Positions 37,860 to 48,755 are shown, numbered from the stretch's first letter. The stretch: DNA of 64,000 bases from Isoetes taiwanensis (GCA_021234155.1 JAJEKV010000166.1:1-64000); one strand, 5' to 3'. Notes: generated by a model not told the origin, from the letters alone. Program-made: numbers and translations.

Positions 37860-40850
37860 AACGAAATAAACTTTCAAGGTTTAAATAGAGAAAACAACCT
37901 AATAGAATAGAATAGAATAGCTTAGTAAAACTAATGACAGACCAATTTGCCATTACTTGGGAGTTCCAAAAATTTGTCTCCACTACCAACGCCTATTAAT
38001 AAAAGCATTTGCTAAGGGTGAAGGCAAATAAAGTGCTCATGTGTGTGTGCTGAAACACTATGAATCCATAACACTATATCTCTATCCAACAACTTGTCAA
38101 AAAGCTCTCTGATCCTCTAAGCTTTGCACACTTGGAATACCTATCAAAGTTTATTCCCAAGGACAATGTTCACCTAAACTTCCGGCCCAATAATAAGTTC
38201 ATGGATGTTCTCTCCCCGCCTCTAAGGGTGTTATCGGGTCTAGCATTATGCCCTCCCGTTGCATGTTCTCAAAGAACTATGTGCAAAGCACAGCCGATCT
38301 TTAGAGTAGCCTTCCCTTTTGCAGCATATCCCGAGATCCCATGTTTGTGAGGTTGCAGATATACCTCTTTGCTGATGTCGCTCGACATTGATGTCTTTCT
38401 AGTTTAATGTCTTTCTAGTTTAGTCAACGCCTTTAAAAAACTAAGGGCACCGGACCTTTGATTACTTTAAACCAACAAAATCAAGACACGAAGTTTGCAA
38501 CCTTTCCGGGCATGGTGCAACCAAACGTAAAAACCGTAAAGCCAACTAGGAACAAGGGTTGGGAAGGCAATGCCTTCCAAAAACAAGATCAAGTGCTTTG
38601 TGCGAAACTTGATTACGGCCGCTTGCTCTTCCCTAACGATCTTGTGGTCTTTGGATCAAACAAGAAGAGTGGTAGGCCAAGCCGCCGAGGTCATTCCGTG
38701 TATTGACCCATATTCCTTGTGCAAGATAAACCGCGCCCCATACAAATGAAAAACCAAGCATGGACACCAACTTTTGTCATTTGAAATGACATTAAGAGCC
38801 CGAACCGTTGTTACAAAATGGAAAACAATTCAAGAAGCTTGCTCCATGAATAAAACAATTTAACAAGTTAAACTATGTTAATTAATAAACTTGAAGCTCT
38901 TATTTTACTCCTCGGCTAGTGCTTGGTGTGGGAAGCCTTAGCTGCTGTAATTACTTAGTCAAGAACAAGCACCCTAGTTTTTGCCTTATGTTAACTTGCA
39001 TGCCTTTGAATTGGCAAAAAGTGAAGAACAACTCGCATCCAGAGTTCACATTTATCTCCTTAAATTGAGAACCATGAGGTTAAAGAAGATGCATTTTGTG
39101 AGTCCACTTGTAATTAAGAAAGGGAGGGACCATGCTCGAAAGATTTTTATCTTAGACCTCAATGAGAAGACAAATGGGGGGGAGAGGGTAAGCGACCGAC
39201 CCTTAATCCAAAGAGCCACCGCTGTGCCCCAATCTTCGCATCAACAAAAGGTAACAAGAAGCAAATTTATTTCACATGATGGCAATAGCTTCATGCTCCA
39301 CATACCCCGCAACATCGATCAATACGGTATTTGTGCTCGAATGACTTGGTTTGTCCAACCAGGTTCTGCTGGCGATCCTGCTATCTTCAATAATGGATAG
39401 CAAGATTTAAGATATGATCAATGGTGGAATAAAGCATCCGAGATTAGAATTTGGGTGAAGTGCTCCGAAACAAGCCGCTCATATTTAAGCATCTCAAATC
39501 CCCATCATAATGAGAACCGATTCAGATTCTGAAATAAAACCCGTAGATCCCGACATTGATGATCCCCGTTGAATATTGGGCACCACAAATCTTTAGTCTT
39601 CCATTTTTAGCAAATCCTCTTTCGTGCCCATTTATTGCTTGATCCGCTTGCCCATTGGAGGCCGCGCAATTTGAGCTCCATGCCGAGATAAATTAGCTCG
39701 CCCCCTAGCTAAACAATTGGGCCCATGATGACATAAGAAACGTGATAAAAATCTACCCGGTATCGTGACCCATGAAGAAATCCCCGCAGAATACACCCTA
39801 ATGGAAAATAAAAAGGGGAACCCACTCTACCCCTTGATCCCCGGGCAAAACGTGAAAAAAAAAACTCAAGAAGGACCACCCTGGATGGAACAGAGGGAAG
39901 AATTAAAGCCCGAGGGTGCAACACCACGTTAGAATCGCCACAAACCCTAACCGTGCCCCTAATTCGGCCTTCTTGTTCTTGAGAAAAGGGCTTTTATTAT
40001 AAGCCCTTGGATCTTTTTGAATTAAAAGAGCTTTCTTTGTAAGCCTCCCGACACTCATCATCAAACCATTGAGGAGGATGAGATAAAATTGCACAAATTG
40101 CATGCAAAAACTTGGTGCACTCTAGATGTATTGATTAGTATGCCTCGCGGCAATTGTTCATGAAATGTGGGAAAACCATGCCAAAAAACGTATAAAATCA
40201 CAAAGAAAACGGGTTATAAGGTCCATATTACGCAGAAGTTTGTACCGTGGTGGGGGGAAAATGGTCCATAAAAAGAACACGCACCATTGGGAAGAAGTAG
40301 TGAGGGGTGGTAGGTGGAAAAGCTACCCATGGTGTAGAGGGGCCGATGGAAAAATGGTAACGTCCCTAGTTGGTTGGGCTTAAAAGAAAGCCGCCCCTTG
40401 GTTCTAGGAAATGAGACGAGTCAAGGTTTAGACACATTACAAGATAACGTTAATTATAAATATGTCTATAAAACATTACTTATATAACGTCGAATAAGGT
40501 CTAATATAAAGCATATGAATGTAGTATAGATTGAATGATGGCAAGGCCCGAAGAAATTGTGTTATCAAGGCATCTACCAAAGGAAAAATAATTAAAGTTA
40601 TGGACCGAGGAACGCCGATAACTGGACATTATTATCGTCGCCTAAAGAATATCCAAGGATATAACACATGCTGCTATTCTAGAGAGTTGCTCTGTCGTTA
40701 ATTAAATTCCAGAATTAGTCCCACCAAGTGAGTTGATGTTATCATAACAAGTTGGCCGGACTTGCTGGATTACGTCGTGTTATTTGGTCGGTTTATTCCT
40801 AGGGGATACTAGCTTTATATATGGTTAACAGTTATCCGGTTGACTATCCC
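37860..40850. other. Remaining interior of the LTR element, no gene recognised
   Basis: The plus-strand frames at 38,132-38,350, 38,458-38,706 and 38,981-39,400 (139 codons) have no recognisable motif. Bases 39,155-39,250 read on the minus strand like a weak SINE head (TGGCTCTTTGGATTAAG), but the B box is unconvincing. Confidence 0.35.
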
Positions 40851-40854
40851 GTAG

Positions 40855-41010
40855 CTATAGCAAGAGTGCTTTCTCCGGCGGCTATGGCGAGAGAACTTGC
40901 TCCGGCGGCTATGGCGAGAGAGCTTGCTCCGATGGTTATGGCGAGAGAGCTTGCTCCTGCGGCTATGGCGAGAAAGCTTGCTCCGACGGTTATGGCGCCT
41001 CCACTTCGTG
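40855..41010. repeat. 27-base tandem repeat, five to six units
   Basis: The unit GGCTATGGCGAGAGAGCTTG plus CTCCGGC repeats from about 40,855 to 41,005. Because the unit length is a multiple of three, both strands stay open and encode AMARELAPA or ASSLAIAAG periods. No other sign of coding is present. Confidence 0.85.
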
Positions 41011-41091
41011 GGTTTACCAAAGGCATGCCTCTAATTTAAATAGGGAAATAGATGCACTATAAATACTAGAAAAAGGGTTATATCCCTTCAA

Positions 41092-41165
41092 GAAAAAAGT
41101 TGGCTTATTGGTAAAGGTCTTGGTTTGGGCGCAGAAGGTCAGGGGTTCAAGACCCCATAGTACCT
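41092..41165 (+). mobile_element. tRNA-derived SINE head
   Basis: An A-box-like TGGCTTATTGG (41,101-41,111) and a B-box-like GGTTCAAGACC (41,144-41,154) lie 32 bases apart. The intervening arm does not form an anticodon stem consistent with a functional tRNA, and no acceptor stem pairs, so a SINE promoter is preferred. It is followed by an unrelated AT-rich body. Confidence 0.6.
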
Positions 41166-41244
41166 TTTTATACAAAAGTTGCTATGCAAAGAAATAGAGT
41201 ACTATATGTGTATAAGAAATATGTGAATACATATATTATATTCA

Positions 41245-41320
41245 AGAGAGAGCTTGGTGTGGTGGTAGGCACCTAGGCTTGGAGTTGAGAGGTCATGGGT
41301 TCAAATCTGGATTGGGGCGC
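41245..41320 (+). mobile_element. Second tRNA-derived SINE head, a different family
   Basis: An A-box-like TGGTGTGGTGG (41,255-41,265) is followed by GGTTCAAATCTGG (B-box-like, from 41,298). It is about 150 bases downstream of the first SINE head but not a copy of it. No poly(A) tail is obvious. Confidence 0.5.
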
Positions 41321-41775
41321 CAAAATAATATGTACATAAAAAAAATACGAAAATTTTTATACGGCAGAAATACGCGTTTTATACGGTCGGGCGCCGACGG
41401 CATTATACGCGCTCCTACCATGATTCTGAGTCGCCGAAAAGCAGGCGGCGCCCGAGTTGACTTTCGGGGCCCCTCCTTGACCATTTTTCACCAGCTAACG
41501 ACTGTCCTAGGGTATTTGGGTACGCCCGATCCAATGGAGCCATTTCGCCTTCATCCGGCTACCTACAAAAGTTATAGCCCCTCCAAACTTGGGTCCTCGA
41601 TTAAGCCCTAACTTCTTTAAACTTACAATTTCTTACTTTAACCTAACACAAAGCCAAACATCAAAGAACTAACAATCACACTAGCTTAGCCTCCTACCTA
41701 GCCCGGCGAACTACGAAGTTAGAGTTTGGGCGGTGCTATGATTAGGTCAACCGGAATCATGGCTCACGATACCAA

Positions 41776-42419
41776 TGGACGCTCCACGAATATATCAAAG
41801 ACCCGGACGTATACATCACGGGGACTTTCCCCTCCCATGGCGACCACCTCGCCATGAGCAGGGCCCTCCGTCTATTCCGGCCACCCATATTATGGTGCCC
41901 GAAAGAAGGACACGAAGGGGTCATTCGGCCCACGCCTTAAATGGGACTCCAGTGTTTCGGCTGGAACCATTATCGTGGGGTGCTTCCATCTTGCTGTAAC
42001 TAGGGTGGCAGCGACAGCTAGTGGGTGTCCCGCCGATTCGGGGTCAAAGCGGTCCCTGGGGCCAAAGAATGATCCTTGGGCTCAACTGCTCCTTGGGCGC
42101 CCAGCAGCTCCTCTCCTCCATCTCCAGCTGCTCCTAATTCGAATTGGGCACAAAAGCCCTAATTTGGGTGTCCAAAATGGAAACCATGCCTTGCCCAATC
42201 GATTTGGGCCAAGTGGCACCCCCTTGTTGGTGCTAATTAACTAATTCAGCTTAATTAGGGTAATTAGGCTATATACTTTATAATTATCCACAATGGATTT
42301 ATTAACATAGCTAAATAAAACCATTGTGGTCGACTCCCACCTAGACAATTACCCCCTTATGTCCTAGTGACGTGTCCCGGCGTGCATACGTATACCGTAT
42401 AAATGCCTGGAACGTCACA
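41776..42419 (+). repeat. 3' LTR (shortened) of the 15.4-kb element
   Basis: Starts TGGACGCTCC, a diverged form of the TGTGACGCTCC of the 5' LTR, and ends GAACGTCACA. It shares GGGGACTTTCC, CCCATGGCGACCACCTCGCC and the long tail from CATTATCG to the end with the 5' LTR. It lacks the 1-kb middle. The GCAAT duplication follows directly. Confidence 0.8.
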
Positions 42420-42483
42420 GCAATACAAGGATTAATGACTGCAATATGTTTCTTTAGTGTCAACTCTAACTTGTAAGCATAAC

Positions 42484-42785
42484 TGTAATTTCTTCAGAAG
42501 CTGTTTTGAGTTCTGGCTCTTTCATTCTTAATTTTGAGAGAGCTGAAGTGAGATCACGCCAGGCGCGAAATCTGTTTGTGTGCAAAATGTTTAAATTGTC
42601 AAGCAGTCCAATACACGCCTGGCGTGAATTGCATACAGTAATTAGCTTTATGCAGTTCACGCCAGGCGTGTATTGGACTTGCACAATATAAACATTTTGC
42701 ACATAAACATATTTCGCGCATGGCGTGATCTCACTTCAGCTCTCTCGAATTTAAAAATTACAGTACAGCTTCTGAAGAAATTACA
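42484..42785. repeat. Long inverted repeat (about 300 bases) built on CGCCAGGCG palindromes
   Basis: Bases 42,484-42,503 pair perfectly with 42,766-42,785. Inside, GAGAGAGCTGAAGTGAGATC pairs with GATCTCACTTCAGCTCTCTC, and CCAATACACGCCTGGCGTGAA pairs, written here only by position, with 42,653-42,673. The loop is at about 42,631-42,652. The foldback could be a MITE, a transcribed hairpin giving small RNAs, or both. Its arms contain four of the dispersed CGCC(A/T)GGCG motifs. Confidence 0.85.
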
Positions 42786-42799
42786 GTACTGCTTTAAAG

Positions 42800-42940
42800 T
42801 ACAATACAGGATACACGCATGGCATTTAAATTACAAGTGAATGGTATTAGCTCATGGCGCGAAATTACTAATTTGTTTTTTCAATGAATTCGCGCCTGGC
42901 GCGTATTCAACTAAACATACGCATGGCGCGTATTCAACTG
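42800..42940. repeat. Further dispersed CGC(A/C)TGGCG motifs
   Basis: Motifs such as ACACGCATGGCA (42,811), CATGGCGCGAAAT (42,854), TTCGCGCCTGGCGCGTATTC (42,888) and TACGCATGGCGCGTATTC (42,917) repeat every 30-45 bases. They belong to the same motif family as the hairpin. Confidence 0.7.
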
Positions 42941-43745
42941 AAGTTCCTCCTGTGCCAGCATAGGCTACAAGCATAAGCTTATTCAATGAGTAGTGTCGTG
43001 CTATTTAGGGGCTTGAAATGGAGAATGCTAAGCTGATAATTAGAGTTGCAGACCTCGAAGCCATTTTGGGTAATATCCCAATAGCTGCACCATCTTAGTT
43101 GCCCGAATCTTGTATGCCAGTTTATCTTTTTTCAACAGCATTTGAGACTATTGTGCCAGCATTTGAGACCACTGAGGAACAACACACAGATGAATAACAC
43201 ATAGATGAATAACACACAGATGTAATTAAAACAATGTAAAGAATGCGGGTTTTTAAAGAATATCCCATCCATGTAAAGAATACTGGTGTTTTTAAATTCA
43301 CGAATGCTCCGGGTCCGCAGGCCTTATAGTTTTGCAATATTGAATGAATGGTCTGGCATGCAAGCGTTTTAATTTCATACATATGACAGAATCAGCTTGT
43401 GCATTTTAGTATGAGCACTCAATCTTCCTCTATGTCTTCCAAGAAAATGAAACTCACCTTCTTTAAGCGAATTGCGGCCATGCAACAAAGGTTAGATGCT
43501 TTCACCCTTTGTGTCTCCATCGGGGATGCCTTCTGGGTAATGCTTCGTCGTTGAAATGGCAACTGGTTACTAGAATCTTCACATGATCATTTCCAAGAGG
43601 AACTCCATGGCAGATTGCTTCCGGATCGACTGATTCTATCTTGCAATTTCCCACCCTCCTCTTCAAATTAAATTCGTCGGTATGTAGCATTCTTCTCCAA
43701 CGCTGTTCAATGTCGCAAGATCATGGGATTAATTTGGAGCTTGGG

Positions 43746-44335
43746 TTATGGAAGAGTAGATGAACTTACATGAAGGCGCTCGACATCGCTCAGGCGCCGG
43801 CTTCTTCCCAGTTCTTCCGAGTTCTTTCGAGTTCTTCCTGTTCTTCCAAGTTCTTTCGAGTTCGAATGACAAGAAAGGCTGGCGGCAAGATTAGGTGGTA
43901 GTTTCAAATTATCCGTTAATTGTACTGCTTTTCTAGCCGCTGAGTGAAATCTAATTATGGGATTTGACAATACGACGGTCGTAGAGCCATTTCTTTCGTC
44001 GATCGGCCCCGAATCCATTAGGCCCAATCGTAAGATTGCTAACCGTCGATTAAAAGTCGATCCATGAAATTTAAATATCTGCTCCCTTCTATCGGACCGT
44101 CGATTAAAAGTCGATCCGCGAAATTTTAATAACCGCTCGCTTCTATCGGACCGTCGATCAAAAGTCGATCCGAATGAAACCCGTCGATCGAAAGCCGACC
44201 TAATCGCCTTATGGAAATCTATATAAGTTTTTGAATTCCATTTCTTGCTTTTTGATTGTCGACTTGCTCCGAGACGCTCAAGAACTCCGAGGCGCTCAAG
44301 AACTCAAGAACTCCGAGGCGCTCAAGATCATCGCG
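43746..44335. promoter_or_regulatory. Repeat-rich upstream region of the methylase-like/HAD gene
   Basis: Three to four units of about 55 bases carrying GACCGTCGATTAAAAGTCGA lie at 44,041-44,199. They are flanked by GAGTTCTTTCGAGTTCTTCC words (43,805-43,865) and by their inverted counterpart, CTCAAGAACTCCGAGGCGCT (44,277-44,332). The minus strand has a 93-codon frame at 43,746-44,027 whose end resembles the plus-strand peptide across the axis, so the whole region is a loose palindrome. Confidence 0.55.
44218..44230 (+). promoter_or_regulatory. TATA box
   Basis: The word TCTATATAAGTTT fits the plant TATA consensus and lies directly downstream of the 55-base tandem units. A transcript starting about 30 bases downstream would give a leader that reaches ATG 44,339 or, after splicing of an intron ending TTTGCAG at 44,876, ATG 44,897. 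This is inferred from position only. Confidence 0.45.
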
Positions 44336-44876
44336 AAGATGCCACCCAAAGGTCGTCTTTGCTCAAACTCGGGCGGACGCGAGAGAAGGTCTTTGAAGGT
44401 CGATATTGTCATCATTCTGTGTGTTATTCATTCATTGTTCATTGCTCTGATTAGTGTGCAGTGTTTGCTCTGTATTTACTGTATTTAATGTATTTACTGT
44501 ATTTGCTCTGTATCTTCTACCTATACTCCTGTCTATTATTTCTGTAGCAGTGACTTAAATTTCTATAGCTGCTCACACTCCTGTCTATCATTTCTTTAGC
44601 TGCTCATTTCTGCAGTGACTTTATTTGCATCTGCATAATAAATGTCCTTCCTGTGTTAAATTGTCCTGCTCGTGATTAACTGTTCTATAATTTGTAAAGT
44701 AGTATGACCGTGTTTAGTTGGCCTGCTTGAAAGTGTAATACGTTCGGCATCTTTGTGGCACGCCTTATGAGTGCATGTCTGTAATTGGGGACTGTATGCC
44801 ATTCTGTACTTTAGCCTGGCCGGAATTGATGACCACCCGAAATCGCGCTAAGCGTGTATTGCACCCTCGTTTGCAG

Positions 44877-46000
44877 GGAAGAAGAGACAAAACCGAATGG
44901 TAGCTCCTACACCTCCTCCTAAGAAAGCAAGAGGCTCGGAAGATACTCCAGCGAGCTCCAGCTCACAGAAAAAGGGAAAGCCCAATGAGGATGCAGTATC
45001 CTATGCATTATCGATGGATGATAGCGGATCCATTATCAGAGCACGCACAGATCCTCCATGCCCCGAGGAGAAGATGGATGACAGTGCGGAGTGGTATGTT
45101 GATGTAGGCAAAACAAATGGTAAGGTGGATCTTGTTTTACACTCCAGAAAGAAAGACACCGATCTTATGAAGAAACAAGGTATTCTTATCACTTGTGAGG
45201 AGCAGGATGACATATGTTGTCAACTCCTAGTGGAGGTTGTGAAGAACCACAAGAAAGATCTCGTCACTTTCAAAGATTTACACATGCCAGATGTTTCAAG
45301 CGGCTTTCAAAAGATGGTCTATGATGAAGAAGGGCGTGAGTCTTTGAGTTATGTTTCAAATACGGATGGCCTCAAAATACGGGGATCCTCACTCCGGTTT
45401 CTATTAGTGAAGGGGTGTCTGCATAAAAATGTGAGGAGAGCTTTACGAGGACCTTCTCCAAGTTACTAAACGGAGGAGATGAAGCATCAAAATGATATCG
45501 GGGATGTAGAAGATTGTTGGACTTAGGAAAGGACATCCAAATATATCATCATCTTTGATGGCATTTTGGCGGAAAATGACTCAGAAAATGACTGTAAAGA
45601 AATTCGAAAAGCTGGAGGCAATGAGTAGGGTAGTCAAGTATCGGGACAACTACCCACTTGGCCAATCTTTTACACATCCCATCCATGTTGACCGTCCGTT
45701 GAGATCACATAAGTCAAGTCTTGTTAGCAGGAGGTATGATCCTGAGCATGCAAGAGAAATATTGAGGGCGATGGTGAGGAATCCGGGGCAAGTTCCTATG
45801 CCGGTGGCGTGCTTCCTTGGGATAAGAAAAAGGATGCTCCACTCCGGTGGACAACACTAGAAGAGCTAAGGTGGAGAACCCTAATGTATGCTTCTTTATT
45901 ATTGCCGGAATGACATTCTATTGAGGCACAACGATCCCTATCCAACTAGGCTAAGCAAACCGGACAAACAATGTATACGCTACATTACAACCACGGGAGG
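44877..46000 (+). pseudogene. N-terminal part of the methylase-like/HAD fusion gene, copy 1, with a ParB-like segment
   Basis: An exon starting after TTTGCAG (44,876) has ATG at 44,897 and reads 190 codons. It begins with a Lys/Ser/Pro-rich start (PPPKKARGSEDTP, possibly a nuclear signal) and has a compact body with VDLVLHSRKKDTDLMKKQGI. After a frame change, the frame at 45,555-45,860 gives THPIHVDRPLRSHKS, YDPEHAREILRAMVRNPGQV and PMPVACFLG. Soon after, in another frame, comes NVCFFIIAGMTF. The order (basic strand, helix, Pro-Val strand, then an Ile-Ala-Gly strand followed by a helix) resembles the ParB/sulfiredoxin fold, where the last motif is usually G-[EQ]-[RH]. Here the G-M-T form lacks that residue. 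The ParB assignment is an inference. At least two frame changes break it. Confidence 0.45.
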
Positions 46001-46149
46001 TGTGGGTTTCTAAGCCCCCATACCCTACAGAGGATGCGGCGAGATTAGTGCAACATTGAGCGAAATGAGTGAAGTCTTTCTTTATAAAAGGTTAGTATAT
46101 TTGGTGGAATAGAGTCAGATATATCAAGTAGCAATAACAGTAGTAGACT

Positions 46150-46610
46150 AGGTCCAGCGTGTGTCAAGGCGTGCCAATTCACGTGGCGTGATTTCATCTT
46201 TGCCAATTGGCGCTGGCGTGTCGATCGTCCGAATTGTCGGCATGAATACGCCCAGCGACCGCCCAATATCTTGCATTTTCTTGGTGACGAATACGCCCCA
46301 GCGAATCGCGATCGTTGCCAATTTCTTTGCCTGGCGTGTATTCATGCTGCCAATTCGGCGCTGGCGTGTATTCGTCATGAATTGTCGGCATGAAACACGC
46401 CCGCGGTGCCAACATGAATTCGCCCGCCAGCGAAGTGGCGGCATGAGTCGCAGCGATGCGTTGGCAATTCGCGCGTGGCGTGTGTTCATGCTGACAATTC
46501 GCGGACGAATACACGCCAGGCGTGAATTGGCAACATGAATTCCGCGCCCGAATAAAGCATGAATTCACGCCCGGTAGCGAATTGGCACGGTACGCCTTTG
46601 GCGTTTCTGA
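46150..46610. repeat. Array of CGCC(A)GGCG palindromes inside copy 1
   Basis: About a dozen GC-rich motifs of the type TTCACGCC...GGCGTGAATT, in both orientations, repeat every 30-40 bases. They are joined by CATGAATT and TTGGCAA words. The regular GC-rich composition leaves four overlapping frames of 73-125 codons open on both strands; these are by-products. By position the array sits in a presumed intron or insertion between two coding blocks of copy 1. Confidence 0.75.
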
Positions 46611-46919
46611 TTATCCTTTTGCTTGATCTAAAAGCGGTTAATTTTTGTATGCCCCGCTCATATTGGCGACATGCTTTCCTTACACGTGCAGCCCTTACGT
46701 GGAACAACTCCGTCATGCCCGCCAGTAATGGATAGAATATGGAAGACCCCTGCAAACAAAACAGGGAGGAACGAAGTCTGAGGAATTTAAGGCATTGGAA
46801 AAGACCTTGGCTCAGACTATAATCCAAGATAGGAAACCAAGAGCCAAAAGCGGGGAAAAAACTGGGGAGGAAGCGGCGAGGCGTGCGAAGCGGCTTCAGA
46901 GGCCCCTGAGATGCCTACA

Positions 46920-48650
46920 AGATCGTCTTCGCTAAGGGGCGAAGTGCAGGCGAAGTGGAGCAGATACAGGATGCCTATGCTCGAAAGCGACTACCAGACC
47001 CAATGGGACGAGTGCCTCCTCAAGATACTTCAATATTTGATCTCAAGACTACCGAGATGAGGAAAGTACAGGGCCTTCAAGATGATGAAATCATTTGGTT
47101 GTTAAATCAATGCATAAACAAAGAAGTTCTGTACAAGAAGGCTTCTTCAGTTAAGGACAAAATGTCCTTCATTGATTGTTGCACTCATATAAAGAACATG
47201 CGAGTTATGAAGGTAGCAGTTGGTGAAGAACTTCAGAAGCTATCTGGTGATGTAACATTGTCTGAAGTCGGCCTGTAGACAAGTATGGCGTGTCTGCTGA
47301 TGACATCAAGAAATACGTCTTTTGGTCGAAGGAATTTCTGCAAAACAGGAAATCAAAGAACCAACAGCACACCTCAAAGCTATCTGATAAGGTGATGGTT
47401 GAGCTGAGAAGAAAGGTTGCCGTCCTGAAAGATGTTGGTGGTGACTTACCTGCACTCCAATACACGGTCTCTGGCTATAAAGGTCTCCTACCGATACAAC
47501 AATAGGCCCTCGTAATATTTTCTGTTTGTATTGGATAGCGGGACAAAAAGGAGAGAAGGGGATGACTCAACAGAGTATCTGAGCAGTTTTTAGTAGCCGC
47601 ATAGGCTTAACAACTTCGAAGCTCTTTACTATTGTCATCATATGCCCCGAGGGAGAGCCTCATATGCATGCTTTGGTGGCTTCACACGACTTGGAATGCC
47701 TAAAGGTCGTTGGGGAAGGCTCTCTTCTCTTTGAGACAAAGGATCTTGATTTGAGGATCACGATATAAAAGCGCTTGTATAATCTTCATAATGATATCCC
47801 TTGTGCGGATGACAACTATGAGGTAGCTAAGAGCAAAGGGGCATCGGATAAAGGTGCGTGGCGGTGTTTTCTTTTGGATAAACCCAACTTGAAAAATGTC
47901 TTCTACAAAGCGGATGATGAGGATGAAGCAAATGAAGGCGAGGAATTTGATGTTCCTAACCTCTACAGGGAAAGACATCACTCTGGAATTGATGAAAAGA
48001 AAAGGGACCCTTGAATAAACATGGGTTTGCAATCAATCGGCAAGCTATCTTGTTGAGGCATTTGCACCACTTGATACCACTAGCGTGAATTGCATGTTGG
48101 AGGGTATATTGGTAGAGAGGCCACGAAGACATCAAGAAGATGTTTAAGTTTAAATCAACGATGACTTGATCCGGGGATTTCCTTGAAGTGTTTTTCGAAA
48201 AGGTACTAGCCACGGCTGATTGGGGTCCTGTCAAAGATAAAAACCCGTGGGCTTTGGTACCTTACAAAGGGCAGAAGCAGAATACTAGTTCACAAAAGCC
48301 TCATTTGCAACTCGGAATGTTCAAAAAGCAATGCAACCCCCGAGGAGAAGGCCGAAATGCTAGAGTGGGAACGTGAGACCATGGAGAAAAATTTGGAGTC
48401 CATGCTTCATAACATTCCAACTGGTAATGTCCAGCTTGGGGATACGACTGCGGCAGTTGCTGATAGCAGCCAGGATGATCATGCAAGCTCAGATGCAACC
48501 ACTGAGGTTAGGAATCAAACCCCTGTGGTAGCTTTCATAGAAGAGAACGTGTCCGAACTTAACGGTGGCGTTCATGCTTCTGACAGTAAGCATCCTCGGA
48601 GTGAAGTAGACGCTAAGACTGCTGCGGATGACGACGACGATGAAAGGTAA
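46920..48650 (+). pseudogene. Middle part of copy 1: unknown helical region, methylase-like fold and acidic linker
   Basis: Frame 46,955-47,278 gives FDLKTTEMRKVQGLQDDEII...MRVMKVAVGEELQKLSGD. After a 2-base shift, 47,290-47,505 gives KYGVSADDIKKYVFWSKEFL. These match the minus-strand copy 2 (LRVMREAISKELFEMSGIEN). Next, 47,610-47,760 reads TIVIICPEGEPHMHALVA, 47,775-48,014 is acidic, and 48,020-48,120 reads YLVEAFAPLDTTSVNC. The last two hydrophobic blocks line up with segments of copy 2 that resemble the C-terminal half of N4/N6-type DNA methylases. The final frame, 48,357-48,646, is an acidic Ser/Asp-rich linker ending DDDDE, where a splice donor (AAAG/GTAATT) joins it to the HAD exon. Stops and shifts interrupt the middle, so a full product is unlikely from this assembly. 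Confidence 0.5.
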
Positions 48651-48755
48651 TTCACGCCAGGCGCGATATGTAGCTTATTTATGAAGGATAAAACGCGCTT
48701 GGCGTGTATTGCAGAACACTTTTGCATGGCTAACTCTTTGTTTTCCATGGTTCAG
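48647..48755 (+). other. Intron between linker and HAD exon
   Basis: Donor AAAG/GTAATT and acceptor GGTTCAG/GCC bound a 109-base intron that restores one frame across the joint (linker ...DDDDER, then PPPACDKIIVFDLNG). It contains two of the dispersed palindromes: TTCACGCCAGGCGCGATATG at its start and ACGCGCTTGGCGTGTATTG near 48,692. This places the motif family inside the transcript. Confidence 0.75.

Larger units (their letters stand above)
26978..42424. mobile_element. LTR retrotransposon of about 15.4 kb with a GCAAT target-site duplication
   Basis: The element spans 26,983-42,419. It begins TGTGACG and ends CGTCACA, and GCAAT flanks it on both sides (26,978-26,982 and 42,420-42,424). 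The pre-insertion sequence can be recognised by joining the flanks. The 5' LTR is 26,983-28,645 and the shorter 3' LTR is 41,776-42,419. The interior has no intact gag or pol frame and contains tandem arrays, SINE-like modules, half a MITE and a further LTR end at 32,253. It is therefore old, decayed and non-autonomous as it stands. I could not identify a protease, reverse transcriptase or integrase motif, so the superfamily is not settled from coding sequence. Confidence 0.8.

Noticed and set aside
39155-39250. A third tRNA-derived SINE on the minus strand
   Set aside because: The A-box-like word is acceptable, but the B box is too diverged and no tail is visible.
41092-41165. A tRNA gene
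   Set aside because: A and B boxes are present, but no acceptor stem or anticodon arm pairs as required. The context is repeat DNA with a second similar module nearby, so a SINE head is more likely.
44231-44488. The 85-codon frame starting at 44,231 as the first exon of copy 1
   Set aside because: Its best donor (after AGAGAAG at 44,388) gives the wrong phase for the exon beginning at 44,877. It is more likely leader sequence, so ATG 44,897 was preferred.
46045-46568. Four overlapping open frames of 73-125 codons on both strands
   Set aside because: They lie entirely in the GC-rich palindromic array, whose composition removes stop codons. The translations are repetitive and have no domain character.
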